The notes beneath the pieces were generated by a model that saw only the letters and a list, made by a program, of their open reading frames with translations, ran no database searches and was not told where the DNA came from. From the IMG/VR virus record IMGVR_UViG_3300025881_000029, positions 1 through 43,939 of that record: a stretch of DNA of 43,939 bases. The stretch is one strand, 5' to 3'. This document shows positions 25,475-32,401 of the stretch, one piece after another (position 1 is the stretch's first letter; each line of letters opens with the position of its first letter). The stretch comes from a virus. The translations under genes and the position numbers were made by a program.

Positions 25475-25496
25475 AAACTCAATTACCGATATAGTG

Positions 25497-25826
25497 TTAT
25501 CCAGCGCTAGTGGCTTTTACACCTGAGAGAATTACCCAAGCAGAGTCATTCCACATGGCTGTCACTTGCTCTCCGAGAGCGTCCAATCCAATCAAATCCG
25601 CAGCCGCATTAAACGGGGAAGCAAACGTGACATTAGCATCATTCGTGGCGTGAGCGTTAATAATAACCATCATTTGCCCTGGGATAGTTCCAGCGGCTAC
25701 AGTGTAGGCCACGTCAGCTGATCCTGGAGTAACAATGTGATAGCTAGTAGTTACCGCTAGTGCTCCAGGAGCAGCCGTCGAAACAGCGGCTGCATCAAGG
25801 AATAAAGGAAATATATGCTTTGACAT
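25497..25826 (-). CDS. Small putative head decoration protein
   Basis: The 109-residue protein is rich in Ala, Val and Thr, with alternating hydrophobic residues typical of a small beta-sandwich. Segments such as TSYHIVTPGSADVAYTVAAGTIPGQMMVIIN and AMWNDSAWVIL recall short phage surface or decoration proteins whose last strand contains a Trp. It follows the major capsid protein, from which it is separated by a strong hairpin. Position and composition suggest a capsid decoration or stabilising protein; no specific family is recognised. Confidence 0.6.
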   Translation of the reverse strand: MSKHIFPLFLDAAAVSTAAPGALAVTTSYHIVTPGSADVAYTVAAGTIPGQMMVIINAHATNDANVTFASPFNAAADLIGLDALGEQVTAMWNDSAWVILSGVKATSAG

Positions 25827-25850
25827 TTGTTCTAGATATTATGAAGATCA

Positions 25851-25876
25851 GGAGGGGAAACCAAAGCCTCCCCTCC
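25851..25876 (-). other. Strong 8-bp hairpin between capsid gene and the next gene
   Basis: GGAGGGGA (25851-25858 on the plus strand) pairs perfectly with TCCCCTCC (25869-25876) around a 10-base loop, 16 bases past the capsid stop. No T-run follows on the minus strand. It could attenuate transcription, protect the capsid mRNA 3' end, or mark an RNA processing site that sets the ratio of capsid to downstream protein. Confidence 0.6.
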
Positions 25877-25891
25877 GTTACTTCAGATTAA

Positions 25892-27259
25892 TTACTTAAG
25901 GATAACGTGTTGATTAGCAGCACGAGTCACCAAGTTACACTCAGAACGGTAGTTAAAGATAGCAGTATCCTTACCGTTTGCAGCGTTATTGTGACCGAGT
26001 ACTCCACCACCAGTTACCCAATGCTCCATCTCACGAGAGTAGTTTCCAGCAGCCTTATAGTTCATCTCCAAAGCTGGCGCCTTAACACCAGACTTAGCGT
26101 CAGCAACTTGAGCCAAAGGAATCATAGCACCCTTGTGGATGTTGTTTAAACCACCCAATGTAGGATCGTTCAACAGCTTCCAGTCATGCTTGTGGAAAGT
26201 ATACCCACCACGAGTAAACGACTTAAAGCCAAGCTGTACAGCCATATCAGCGTCGTTGTTAAACGCACCGAACTGACCAGCCAAACCAGCAGTCACCTGT
26301 GTGGCGATACCAGTAGCAAGCATATCGTCGATATCCAAAGATGTTGCTCTGTTGACGTACATAGCGTACTCAGCAGGAGCCCCTTCTTTGTCGAGTTCAA
26401 GGATGATTGTGTCAATATCGCTCATAGAAGCGAATGAACCTTGAGCACCACCAGAAACTTGAGCTGTAATACCTCTTTCCTCTACAGCAGAGAAATAGCC
26501 TTGAGATCCAACAATCTTATCGTCAGAGCCAACTGTTACTCCTCCGAGAGCGCCGTCAGCGACTTCAGAATACAACAACATCATCTCACGTTGGTTCATG
26601 AATCGCTTGCGAGCATCCATCTCATTCTTCAAGTACCATCTGTAATCACCGTTCACGTTCAACCAACCCACGTTAGTGGCTTGTGAACCACTAACCTCAT
26701 ACATCTCTTTAGTGATGATGTACGGATTTTCGCGCTTCTTCAAGCCAGTCTGGTAGAAAGCTGATGGTTGATTAGTTCCTTGACCGTAAATGTTACCGAT
26801 AATAGCAGCAGTTCCAGTATTAGGGGTGTCAAGGTCAGCAAGAGCAGATCCGTCCAGGTTCGCCACAGTAAATGTAGTTCCAGTTGTGTCTTGATCTGTA
26901 ACAACCGCTCTAACACCGCTAGAGAACAACAAAACGTCATTCAAACGAACGACAACAGGGTCGTTTTGTGCAACTGTAACAACAGAGTTCTCCAAGGCGG
27001 TAAAAGTAACTGTCTTGTGCAAGCGACCCTCTTCGTACCACTCAACTTTGTCAGAAGTACCTGCATTCTTCTTAGCGCCTGTAAGCTCCAAGAATCCAGT
27101 GATACCTTGATCTCCATAAGTAGAAACGTAAAGGTCTCTTACGTCTGGTTTTGTTGGATCGATAAGGTCCGCTAAAGTAACGTAGTTATCTGGTCCTGTT
27201 TTTAATCCGCCTGTAGTACCTACAGAAGCGTCTGCTGGGTTGCTAATAGTATTAGCCAT
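25892..27259 (-). CDS. Major capsid protein
   Basis: The 455-residue protein lies directly after a scaffold-like gene and before small decoration-like genes. Its residues look like the capsid proteins of Bacteroidetes podoviruses: NYVTLADLIDPTKPDVRDLYVSTYGDQGI near the N-terminus, then KKRENPYIITKEMYEVSGSQATNVGWL and WYLKNEMDARKRFMNQREMMLLY in the middle (a long helix like the HK97 spine helix). The C-terminus has a LEMNYKAAGNYSREMEHWVTGGGV block with small polar residues. No protease-processed N-terminal domain is obvious. Assembly is presumably guided by the 369-residue protein encoded upstream. Translation starts after an A/T-rich leader without a Shine-Dalgarno sequence. Confidence 0.85.
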   Translation of the reverse strand: MANTISNPADASVGTTGGLKTGPDNYVTLADLIDPTKPDVRDLYVSTYGDQGITGFLELTGAKKNAGTSDKVEWYEEGRLHKTVTFTALENSVVTVAQNDPVVVRLNDVLLFSSGVRAVVTDQDTTGTTFTVANLDGSALADLDTPNTGTAAIIGNIYGQGTNQPSAFYQTGLKKRENPYIITKEMYEVSGSQATNVGWLNVNGDYRWYLKNEMDARKRFMNQREMMLLYSEVADGALGGVTVGSDDKIVGSQGYFSAVEERGITAQVSGGAQGSFASMSDIDTIILELDKEGAPAEYAMYVNRATSLDIDDMLATGIATQVTAGLAGQFGAFNNDADMAVQLGFKSFTRGGYTFHKHDWKLLNDPTLGGLNNIHKGAMIPLAQVADAKSGVKAPALEMNYKAAGNYSREMEHWVTGGGVLGHNNAANGKDTAIFNYRSECNLVTRAANQHVILK

Positions 27260-27278
27260 AATATTTGTTTTTTAAAAA

Positions 27279-28388
27279 TTAGATAAAACCAAATCCGCTA
27301 CTATTTTGACCAAGCGCTTGTTTTAGTTGCTCAGTCAAAGAGCTAGATTGGTTGTTAGAATTGTTTTGTTTAGGGGTATCTGTAGATACGTTAGCAGCTG
27401 TATTAAGTAAATTCTTCTGACCGTCACCAAGTCCTTTAGTATAAGCGGACTTAACAATCTTGTCAATGTTATCTACTACAGCCCTGTCAGAAGACAGTTT
27501 ATCGTAATCCCATCTACCATCCTGATTGATATACTCGTCAAAATAACTATCTAGACGAGCATGTTTGTTTTTTAACTGACTCTTGTAGTCCTGGTCTAAT
27601 CCAAATTCAAAAGTTTTGTCTTCCCCTAGGTCAAACTCCAGACCTGTGAGAGCATCCACTTCTTTGGACATACTAGCAATCCAATCGTCGTTAATAATAG
27701 ATTGAGGTTCAGAAGGGGCCTCATTAACTTCTGGCGCAGCATAATTGCTACGAATACTGTTAATTTCAGACCTGGCTTTTTGGCCGTCAATCTTAAGTTG
27801 CAATTGAGATAAGCGAACCTCATCCTCTGTATAGAGGTCAGGGTCAACTTTGTACTTACTAGAAGACAATAGGCTTAGTTCTTCGAAAGAAAGGTTCGGG
27901 TAAGAGTTAGCTAATTCAATTCGAATAGCCGTCATGTCATCCATACTCTCTGGATTTAATGACTGATACCTAAACCAATCCTCTGGAGATCGGCCCGTGT
28001 CTTCAACGAACTTTGCAATTGATGCAATTCTTTCGTCTAAAGCTACGGTCTCTTCTTGCTGAGCACTCGATAAATCGTCAATAGAGCTAATCTGTCTTCC
28101 TAATTTCTCACTAAGGAAGCCCATGACTGCGCTCTCAACATCACTATCCGAGTACTCTATATTAGTAGGCGCAGCAACGGTCTCTTGTTGTGGTACGCTT
28201 TCTTGTTCTTGTGTAGGCTGTTCTTCAACTGGGGGTAGCGTCTCTTGAGTTGGCTCATTTACCACCTCCTGAACAGGAGCTGACATTTGACTTACCTCTT
28301 CATCAGAAACAAACGAAAAACTAGGCGTCTGCGCTTGCTCTTCAATTGGAGCCGCTTGGTCCATTGAATTTGTGTTATTCTCTTCCAT
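27279..28388 (-). CDS. Putative capsid scaffolding protein
   Basis: The 369-residue protein is very acidic and Gln/Glu/Pro-rich in its first 90 residues (repeated EEQ, PTQE, PVEE), then predicted helical, with a Ser/Asn/Gln-rich C-terminus ending GQNSSGFGFI. It ends 19 bases before the capsid gene. A disordered acidic N-terminus, helical centre and position immediately upstream of the capsid are the usual signs of a phage scaffold that fills the procapsid and leaves or is degraded later. No prohead protease is seen nearby, so it may be recycled rather than cleaved. Recognition is by composition and context only. Confidence 0.7.
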   Translation of the reverse strand: MEENNTNSMDQAAPIEEQAQTPSFSFVSDEEVSQMSAPVQEVVNEPTQETLPPVEEQPTQEQESVPQQETVAAPTNIEYSDSDVESAVMGFLSEKLGRQISSIDDLSSAQQEETVALDERIASIAKFVEDTGRSPEDWFRYQSLNPESMDDMTAIRIELANSYPNLSFEELSLLSSSKYKVDPDLYTEDEVRLSQLQLKIDGQKARSEINSIRSNYAAPEVNEAPSEPQSIINDDWIASMSKEVDALTGLEFDLGEDKTFEFGLDQDYKSQLKNKHARLDSYFDEYINQDGRWDYDKLSSDRAVVDNIDKIVKSAYTKGLGDGQKNLLNTAANVSTDTPKQNNSNNQSSSLTEQLKQALGQNSSGFGFI

Positions 28389-28409
28389 TAAAATTAAATT
28401 ATGTGTTTA

Positions 28410-28814
28410 TTAGGCCAAAGTCACAGCAGAGCTATCCAATCCGAATACCCCATACTCAACCATAGTATCTACTCTCGTGGCGTAGCATTTAAATGTTTTA
28501 TCCACTGCAACTGGAATAAAAGCAAATTCTCCACCACCGATCTTGGCTACAAGATCATCGTTATCCGTGTCTTGATAGACATAGATAAAGTTTTCTTTCT
28601 CGGCATCTAAATTCTGAACATACAAATACGCAGACGTTAACTTGTCATCTGCCTTGTATACAACAAGAGCATTTGCATTTACAGCGGTTTGAGCCACTTT
28701 AGCTCTAATCATACTTCCCGCGTCGGCAACAAGGCTAACCGTAGCGGTCAATGCAAGCGCACTAGAAAGTACGTCAGAACTATTTAAAGAAAGAGAGGCT
28801 CTTACTGTAGCCAT
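28410..28814 (-). CDS. Beta-rich head-associated protein, paralogue of the next gene
   Basis: This 134-residue protein shares its opening (MAT-x-x-A-x-L-x-L-x-S-x-D-x-x-x-x-ALALT-T) and its length with the 133-residue protein encoded immediately upstream. Both end in strands that read VEY. The two genes are therefore likely a tandem duplication that has diverged. It is beta-rich, with no Trp in the tail and no membrane segment. It overlaps the upstream copy by one base (TAATG) and lies before the scaffold gene. A virion surface or decoration role is inferred from context. Confidence 0.6.
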   Translation of the reverse strand: MATVRASLSLNSSDVLSSALALTATVSLVADAGSMIRAKVAQTAVNANALVVYKADDKLTSAYLYVQNLDAEKENFIYVYQDTDNDDLVAKIGGGEFAFIPVAVDKTFKCYATRVDTMVEYGVFGLDSSAVTLA

Positions 28815-29215
28815 TATGCTTCAAAGATTACCATGTACTCAACAGTCATGTTGACTGCGCTGGTATCAATGTCAATGTCGTTTGCACCGTCCCAAGGGAA
28901 CAAGCACCAATCACCCGCATACAGGCTGCCTAAGTTTAAGTTAGCAGCTCCGAGCTCAATAGTAATAAACTCAGCAGCAGTAGTTGATGTGTTCTTGATG
29001 TAAACTTTATGGGCTTTTGCGTCTGTAAAGTCAGCAGCAGCGATTAAGTTAGCCGCTGTAGTAGCAGAAGCATAGAATTTACGAGCCACACCAGTAGTTT
29101 GGTCTAGTCCAGTTGTAACTCCAGCCTTGGTTAAAGTAGCTGTAGTATTGAGTGCAAGAGCATCACCAGTTAGGTCAGCGCTTGAAAGTGTTAATGTTGC
29201 AGTGGTTGTAGCCAT
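28814..29215 (-). CDS. Beta-rich head-associated protein, paralogue of the downstream gene
   Basis: The 133-residue protein is Ala/Thr-rich with an alternating hydrophobic pattern. It contains HKVYIKNTSTTAAEFITIEL and YAGDWCLFPWDGANDIDI, features common to small phage surface proteins that expose a beta-sandwich. It pairs with the 134-residue copy downstream. A TATATTTG promoter element lies 20 bases before its ATG, which would make it the first gene of a unit that continues into scaffold and capsid genes. The specific family is not recognised. Confidence 0.6.
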   Translation of the reverse strand: MATTTATLTLSSADLTGDALALNTTATLTKAGVTTGLDQTTGVARKFYASATTAANLIAAADFTDAKAHKVYIKNTSTTAAEFITIELGAANLNLGSLYAGDWCLFPWDGANDIDIDTSAVNMTVEYMVIFEA

Positions 29216-29235
29216 TGTTCTTAGTTATATGAATG

Positions 29236-29243
29236 CAAATATA
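29236..29243 (-). promoter_or_regulatory. Late promoter element TATATTTG upstream of the head genes
   Basis: TATATTTGC on the minus strand, 20 bases before the ATG at 29215. It should start a short-leader transcript covering the two paralogous proteins, the scaffold and the capsid gene. Confidence 0.6.
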
Positions 29244-29276
29244 GCGATTTGTTTTTATCCTAAAAAAAAGACTAAA

Positions 29277-29540
29277 TCAGATGTAAGCAACAACATTTGC
29301 TCCAGCTGTATTAGGAACGCCGATAGCCGTAAACTCACCCTCAACTTCTTGCCCAGCCACTAAAACCATGTCGTACCCGTTGTTGTCAAGAGTCCCATTC
29401 ACATAGAGCATTGGAGAAGTAACGCCGTAAGTTCCCGCAACTGACACAATAAACTTTTTAAAGGACTTGCCTGTGGGGGCCGTCAGTGTAGTATTAATTG
29501 CTCCATAGTGAACTTCGTTAATTGATCCTGGATATCCCAT
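29277..29540 (-). CDS. Small putative structural protein
   Basis: The 87-residue protein is Gly/Val/Thr-rich and predicted all-beta, with INTTLTAPTGKSFKKFIVSVAGTYGV and VLVAGQEVEGEFTAIGV segments. This kind of short beta protein often decorates capsids or forms small head fibres. It has its own TATATTTG element 18 bases before its ATG. No family is recognised. Its position just ahead of the paralogous beta-rich genes supports a role in the particle. Confidence 0.6.
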   Translation of the reverse strand: MGYPGSINEVHYGAINTTLTAPTGKSFKKFIVSVAGTYGVTSPMLYVNGTLDNNGYDMVLVAGQEVEGEFTAIGVPNTAGANVVAYI

Positions 29541-29558
29541 AATTCTTTACTTTAAATG

Positions 29559-29566
29559 CAAATATA
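29559..29566 (-). promoter_or_regulatory. Late promoter element TATATTTG
   Basis: TATATTTGC on the minus strand, 18 bases before the ATG at 29540 and 5 bases past the stop of the 47-residue gene. A near-identical leader distance occurs at the 30755 element. Confidence 0.6.
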
Positions 29567-29570
29567 TAAC

Positions 29571-29714
29571 TTATTTCTTGGAGCTATTTTCAATGTCTTT
29601 GGCGCTCTCAAGGATCTTTTTGGTTGGCTTTTTTCCAGAACCTTTATTTGCTCTTATGTTATCCCACAAGCCCCTGGGCGAAAAACTACCGTCTTTTCTT
29701 TTAATAAGATTCAT
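29571..29714 (-). CDS. 47-residue basic phage protein
   Basis: This short gene starts with an ATG that overlaps the stop of its neighbour (ATGA at 29711-29714) and ends with TAA at 29571-29573. The product begins MNLIKRKDGSFSPRGLWDNI and continues RANKGSGKKPTKKILESA, ending in a Lys-rich helix. I recall very similar short proteins (basic, with a GSGKKPTKEM-like core) in many marine phages, always near structural or packaging genes, with no known function. The overlap with the upstream gene, the complete frame and this resemblance argue for a real gene despite its size. Confidence 0.75.
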   Translation of the reverse strand: MNLIKRKDGSFSPRGLWDNIRANKGSGKKPTKKILESAKDIENSSKK

Positions 29715-29896
29715 GAGTGGCTTGCTATTTTGAACTTAGCTTCCTTAACGGCATTGGGATGCGGGGCGTAATCACCCTTCATCAAGAAGTATCTCCCACC
29801 TTCTTCCATCCAGTGAAACCCATCAGGTGCAGGGACAGCTTTTGTGTCCTGCGTAATCTTTAGTTTACCGCCTTTATTAAGCTTGACAGCTTTCAT
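29711..29896 (-). CDS. 61-residue hypothetical protein, conserved-looking
   Basis: The product starts MKAVKLNKGGKLKITQDTKA and contains a compact GGRYFLMKGDYAPHPNAVKEAKF block. It is basic, without a membrane segment. It overlaps its upstream neighbour and its downstream neighbour with ATGA at both ends, so three to four small genes (30104 to 29571) form a coupled micro-operon under the promoter at 30402. I recall similar small proteins in marine Bacteroidetes phages but no function. Confidence 0.7.
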   Translation of the reverse strand: MKAVKLNKGGKLKITQDTKAVPAPDGFHWMEEGGRYFLMKGDYAPHPNAVKEAKFKIASHS

Positions 29897-30102
29897 TGTA
29901 CTTGGTTCTTAGCAAGCAGAATCTTGATCTCCTGGATGTCTTTCATCATCTGACGTACATCCTCTTTGAATTCTGTGTTATCCGTCTCAAGGACAGCTAC
30001 ACGAGCAGACAGCTTATTGTAATCTGCCTGGAACTTAATCCAGCCGCCTATAAGCGATCCCGCTACGATTAGAAATTCGAAATGACTAATATGCTCTACC
30101 AT
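29893..30102 (-). CDS. Small membrane protein with coiled coil, holin-like
   Basis: The 69-residue protein has one hydrophobic helix near its start (FEFLIVAGSLIGGWIKF, residues 8-24) followed by a heptad-rich charged helix (about 25-62: VAVLETDNTEFKEDVRQMMKDIQEIKILL). One membrane helix followed by a coiled coil is typical of small phage lysis or membrane-anchored accessory proteins, for example holin partners. The 3-TM holin encoded at 7300-7734 makes this a possible second holin or antiholin. It lies in the coupled group of short genes, separated from the upstream gene by one base. Confidence 0.6.
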   Translation of the reverse strand: MVEHISHFEFLIVAGSLIGGWIKFQADYNKLSARVAVLETDNTEFKEDVRQMMKDIQEIKILLAKNQVQ

Positions 30103-30103
30103 T

Positions 30104-30397
30104 TTACCACTTTGCTTTGTCGGCCCAATAAGCTGCGCTCATCTTACCCTTTGCTATATTTCTAGCGTGTCTAGCTTTAAAACTAGCTCGCTTCTTCTTC
30201 ATCTTGTCGCTTTCCCCTTCTTTAGGGGCGCCCGCTGTGCTAGCTCCTTGCTCGCCAAAACGGATTAAACGAATCTTATCCCCTACCTTAGCCAAGACTA
30301 CATGAGACTTTTTAGCATGAGACGGAGTACGCTTAGGCTTGTTAACCCCGCTTAATCCATGCTTCTTAAGAAGTCTCTTTACTCTAGGGATTGCCAT
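30104..30397 (-). CDS. Basic conserved phage protein (KARHxxNIxKGKMSAAYW type)
   Basis: The 97-residue protein has a basic N-terminus (IPRVKRLLKKHGLSGVNKPKRTP), a central strand pair KSHVVLAKVGDKIRLIRFGEQG, and a highly charged C-terminal segment, SFKARHARNIAKGKMSAAYW followed by ADKAKW. I recall this C-terminal block in many marine podoviruses and pelagiphages, where it is encoded near terminase or head genes without an assigned role. The high positive charge suggests nucleic-acid contact. A TATATTTG element stands exactly 4 bases before its ATG. Confidence 0.8.
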   Translation of the reverse strand: MAIPRVKRLLKKHGLSGVNKPKRTPSHAKKSHVVLAKVGDKIRLIRFGEQGASTAGAPKEGESDKMKKKRASFKARHARNIAKGKMSAAYWADKAKW

Positions 30398-30401
30398 AAT
30401 G

Positions 30402-30409
30402 CAAATATA
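30402..30409 (-). promoter_or_regulatory. Late promoter element TATATTTG, 4 nt before ATG
   Basis: The minus strand reads TATATTTG-CATT-ATG, preceded by a terminator. This repeats the arrangement at 24550-24587 and implies a nearly leaderless mRNA for the small-gene group. Confidence 0.7.
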
Positions 30410-30411
30410 GG

Positions 30412-30441
30412 AAATAAAAAAAGCCCCATTTCTGAGGCTTC
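30412..30441 (-). terminator. Rho-independent terminator after the 90-residue gene
   Basis: In the minus transcript AAGCCTC and GGGGCTT pair over 7 bp (one G-U) around AGAAAT, followed by a run of seven T (TTTTTTTATTTCC). It lies about 23 bases past the stop at 30464. Confidence 0.8.
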
Positions 30442-30463
30442 TTAAACTATAAGGTACTAGAAA

Positions 30464-30736
30464 TCAAGAATCTAGAGTCGCCTCAGGGAATGCCTGTGCG
30501 ATCGCAGCATCGACAATTACGTCGAGATCTGTCCCTCCTGATGCGTTATTATACTGTACGTTTAGGTTGTGTACGAATACACCTCCATTCTCTACTGCTT
30601 TCATACTGATGTATACGTTCTCTTCATGAACGCTCACCTGCATAACAGATAGGCTTGGGTTTAGAATCGTAAAATGATTCTCGAACTCTTTTTCGCCTGC
30701 GATAGACCAGGACTTTGATTGAAATGAAAATGCCAT
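30464..30736 (-). CDS. 90-residue hypothetical protein
   Basis: I do not recognise this protein. It is a mixed alpha/beta sequence with FSFQSKSWSIAGEKEFENHF at the start, a strand pair VSVHEENVYISMKAVENGGVFVHNLNVQYN, and an acidic helical end (DVIVDAAIAQAFPEATLDS). There is no membrane segment. It is framed by its own TATATTTG element (18 bases before the ATG) and by a terminator after its stop, so it is probably expressed as a single-gene transcript, which suggests it is needed in an amount of its own. Location next to the adhesins hints at a tail or chaperone role. Confidence 0.65.
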   Translation of the reverse strand: MAFSFQSKSWSIAGEKEFENHFTILNPSLSVMQVSVHEENVYISMKAVENGGVFVHNLNVQYNNASGGTDLDVIVDAAIAQAFPEATLDS

Positions 30737-30754
30737 AACTGATGTTTAATAGTG

Positions 30755-30762
30755 CAAATATA
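30755..30762 (-). promoter_or_regulatory. Late promoter element TATATTTG
   Basis: TATATTTGC on the minus strand, 18 bases before the ATG at 30736 and directly after the LamG-type gene. Confidence 0.6.
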
Positions 30763-30763
30763 C

Positions 30764-31444
30764 TTAAATGAATCTATTCTTTAACGCGTTGTAGTTTTGG
30801 AGGACTTCGGAAGCGGTGAGGGCGCGGTTGTAGATTTTTATTTGTGCTATATTTCCGTTTAAATACAATCCTATTGTTTCCCTTCCAATATTGGTTGATA
30901 TTGTTCCGCCAGTACTAAATGAGCCCACATCTTCAGTTGAGGAAACATCTAATTGACCGTTTAAGTATATTTTATAATCATTGCCTGATTTTGTTCCTGT
31001 AACACAATACCAAGTATTTACTGATAGAGAGGTAGTAGTGGACAACACCTTATCTGCGGAAGGCGTTAGAAATATATAGTTAGCTTTGTTTGAATTAATT
31101 CTAAATTTGCTGAAGATGTGAGTTAACCCGTCTCTTTCTGAATACAAGGTTTGATTTGAACTAATGTTTGACCCTGTTTTAAACCAAATTGATATACTAG
31201 AGTTTGTAGTCCCCGCAGTAGTTGCAGGAGGGAATGATATAGACGTATAATCATTCACTCCATCGAAGTCAATACTACCCCCATTCGCACTATCATATGT
31301 AGGCCCGTTAGTCAACGTCCCATCATTACCCCCAATCAAATCTGACCACGTAGTACCCGTCCCAGGATAGCTCTTATCGTTTCCTGAATCCACATAGAAT
31401 ACCAGCCCATCCGTCACTATGCTTGGTCCATATTTGTAACTCAT
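30764..31444 (-). CDS. LamG / concanavalin A-like receptor-binding protein (copy 2)
   Basis: This 226-residue protein is one beta-sandwich domain of the LamG/concanavalin A-like type, which in phages often binds glycans on the host surface. Typical elements are VTDGLVFYVDSGNDKSYPG, the GSIDFDGVNDYTSI strand, the SISIWFKT strand, a YKIYLNGQL strand and the end block GNIAQIKIYNRALTASEVLQN. It overlaps the upstream paralogue by ATGA. The two proteins agree strongly at both ends and differ in the middle, the pattern expected if the binding loops diversify while the scaffold is kept. It is likely a tail fibre or tip component. Confidence 0.8.
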   Translation of the reverse strand: MSYKYGPSIVTDGLVFYVDSGNDKSYPGTGTTWSDLIGGNDGTLTNGPTYDSANGGSIDFDGVNDYTSISFPPATTAGTTNSSISIWFKTGSNISSNQTLYSERDGLTHIFSKFRINSNKANYIFLTPSADKVLSTTTSLSVNTWYCVTGTKSGNDYKIYLNGQLDVSSTEDVGSFSTGGTISTNIGRETIGLYLNGNIAQIKIYNRALTASEVLQNYNALKNRFI

Positions 31445-31510
31445 ATGAATCTGTTTTTAAGGGCATTGTAGTTTTGGGTGATTTCTGTGGAGGAGAGGGC
31501 GCGGTTGTAG
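30818..31510 (-). repeat. Tandem duplication of LamG genes with an identical 16-base block
   Basis: The 3' coding ends of both LamG genes contain the identical plus-strand string GAGGGCGCGGTTGTAG (30818-30833 and 31495-31510). Similar stretches flank it (GTTGTAGTTTTGG and ATTGTAGTTTTGG) and occur at the 5' coding ends. The GC-rich block stands out from its AT-rich surroundings and could support recombination between copies. Confidence 0.7.
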
Positions 31511-32139
31511 GCTTGTACTATAGCTATATTTCCATCAACATAGTCTAATCTATTATTAGAGCTATCTATACGACTCCCTATAGACCAACTTTGAGAAGAA
31601 GCTGGTTCACCAGAGGTGTCACTTGTAGCTACTGAACCAAAAGAGACTCCATCGATCCAACACTCATAGCTAACTCCTTGGTTAAAATTAACAACTATAT
31701 TATGCCATGTGCTTGAAGTGATGACAGGGGTTGTAGAGAAATCTCCGAGTGAATTGTCTCCTTGTGTTTGAATAAACAGTTCGCCTGTAGTGTCATAAAT
31801 AGCTATCCCATTAAATTGGTCCCAAAAAAATAATCCTTGAGAGATACCTGAAACGTCAAGGACATCAACCTTAAACCAAATGTTATATGATTGTGCCGTG
31901 CTAGACCCCCCTCCATTGGATATTCCTGTGCCTCCAACATAATCATCAGTCCCATCAAATACAATACTACCCCCATTTCCAGAGTCAAATGTAGGGCCAT
32001 TAGTCAATGTTCCATCATTGCTACCCGCTAAATCTGTCCAAGTAGTCCCACTACCAGGATATGAGTTACTGTTCCCTGCGTCTACATAGAATACTAGCCC
32101 ATCGGTTACGATAGGTGCGTTATTTGCAAAACCACCCAT
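31441..32139 (-). CDS. LamG / concanavalin A-like receptor-binding protein (copy 1)
   Basis: The 232-residue protein has the same plan as its neighbour: VTDGLVFYVDAGNSNSYPG at the start, GSIVFDGTDDYVGG, YNIWFKV, WHNIVVNFNQG, and the end block GNIAIVQAYNRALSSTEITQN. It begins immediately after the stop of the 85-residue gene with no gap. Central residues differ clearly from those of the second copy. The probable function is glycan recognition on the host envelope or capsule. Which carbohydrate is bound cannot be read from the sequence. Confidence 0.8.
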   Translation of the reverse strand: MGGFANNAPIVTDGLVFYVDAGNSNSYPGSGTTWTDLAGSNDGTLTNGPTFDSGNGGSIVFDGTDDYVGGTGISNGGGSSTAQSYNIWFKVDVLDVSGISQGLFFWDQFNGIAIYDTTGELFIQTQGDNSLGDFSTTPVITSSTWHNIVVNFNQGVSYECWIDGVSFGSVATSDTSGEPASSQSWSIGSRIDSSNNRLDYVDGNIAIVQAYNRALSSTEITQNYNALKNRFI

Positions 32140-32397
32140 TTAGATAAGCTCTGCGTTAGGATCAGTCCACTCGTCCCCAGCTAAGAAAGCCAATATCTCT
32201 TCGTGAGAATACTCCTGACTGCGTGTAGCGAGAGCCACAACAGAAGGGGGTTGGTCCCCTTCGTACTTTACGAAACTCTGCGTGTTAGCTAAGTTATTTC
32301 TCAGTGTATCTGCCGATGTCTCCATGACTTCAGAGAAGTCGATTGTATCTACCTCTGATAGGTCGAAGACTACGTAATGTCTGTTTTCAAAATGCAT
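32140..32397 (-). CDS. 85-residue hypothetical protein in the fibre cluster
   Basis: The acidic 85-residue protein begins HFENRHYVVFDLSEVDTIDFSEVM and ends with an Asp/Glu-rich helix. Short acidic proteins that sit between fibre genes and start with a YVVF-D-x-SE-type strand are seen in several marine phages, in my recollection, and may help fibre folding. There is no signal peptide or membrane segment. It directly abuts the first LamG gene and follows another 85-residue gene after 4 bases. No function is claimed. Confidence 0.65.
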   Translation of the reverse strand: MHFENRHYVVFDLSEVDTIDFSEVMETSADTLRNNLANTQSFVKYEGDQPPSVVALATRSQEYSHEEILAFLAGDEWTDPNAELI

Positions 32398-32401
32398 TTT
32401 A

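Noticed and set aside
30764-32139. Diversity-generating retroelement acting on the LamG genes
   Set aside because: No reverse transcriptase gene or template repeat was seen in the window, and the divergence between copies is not restricted to adenine positions as far as can be judged by eye.
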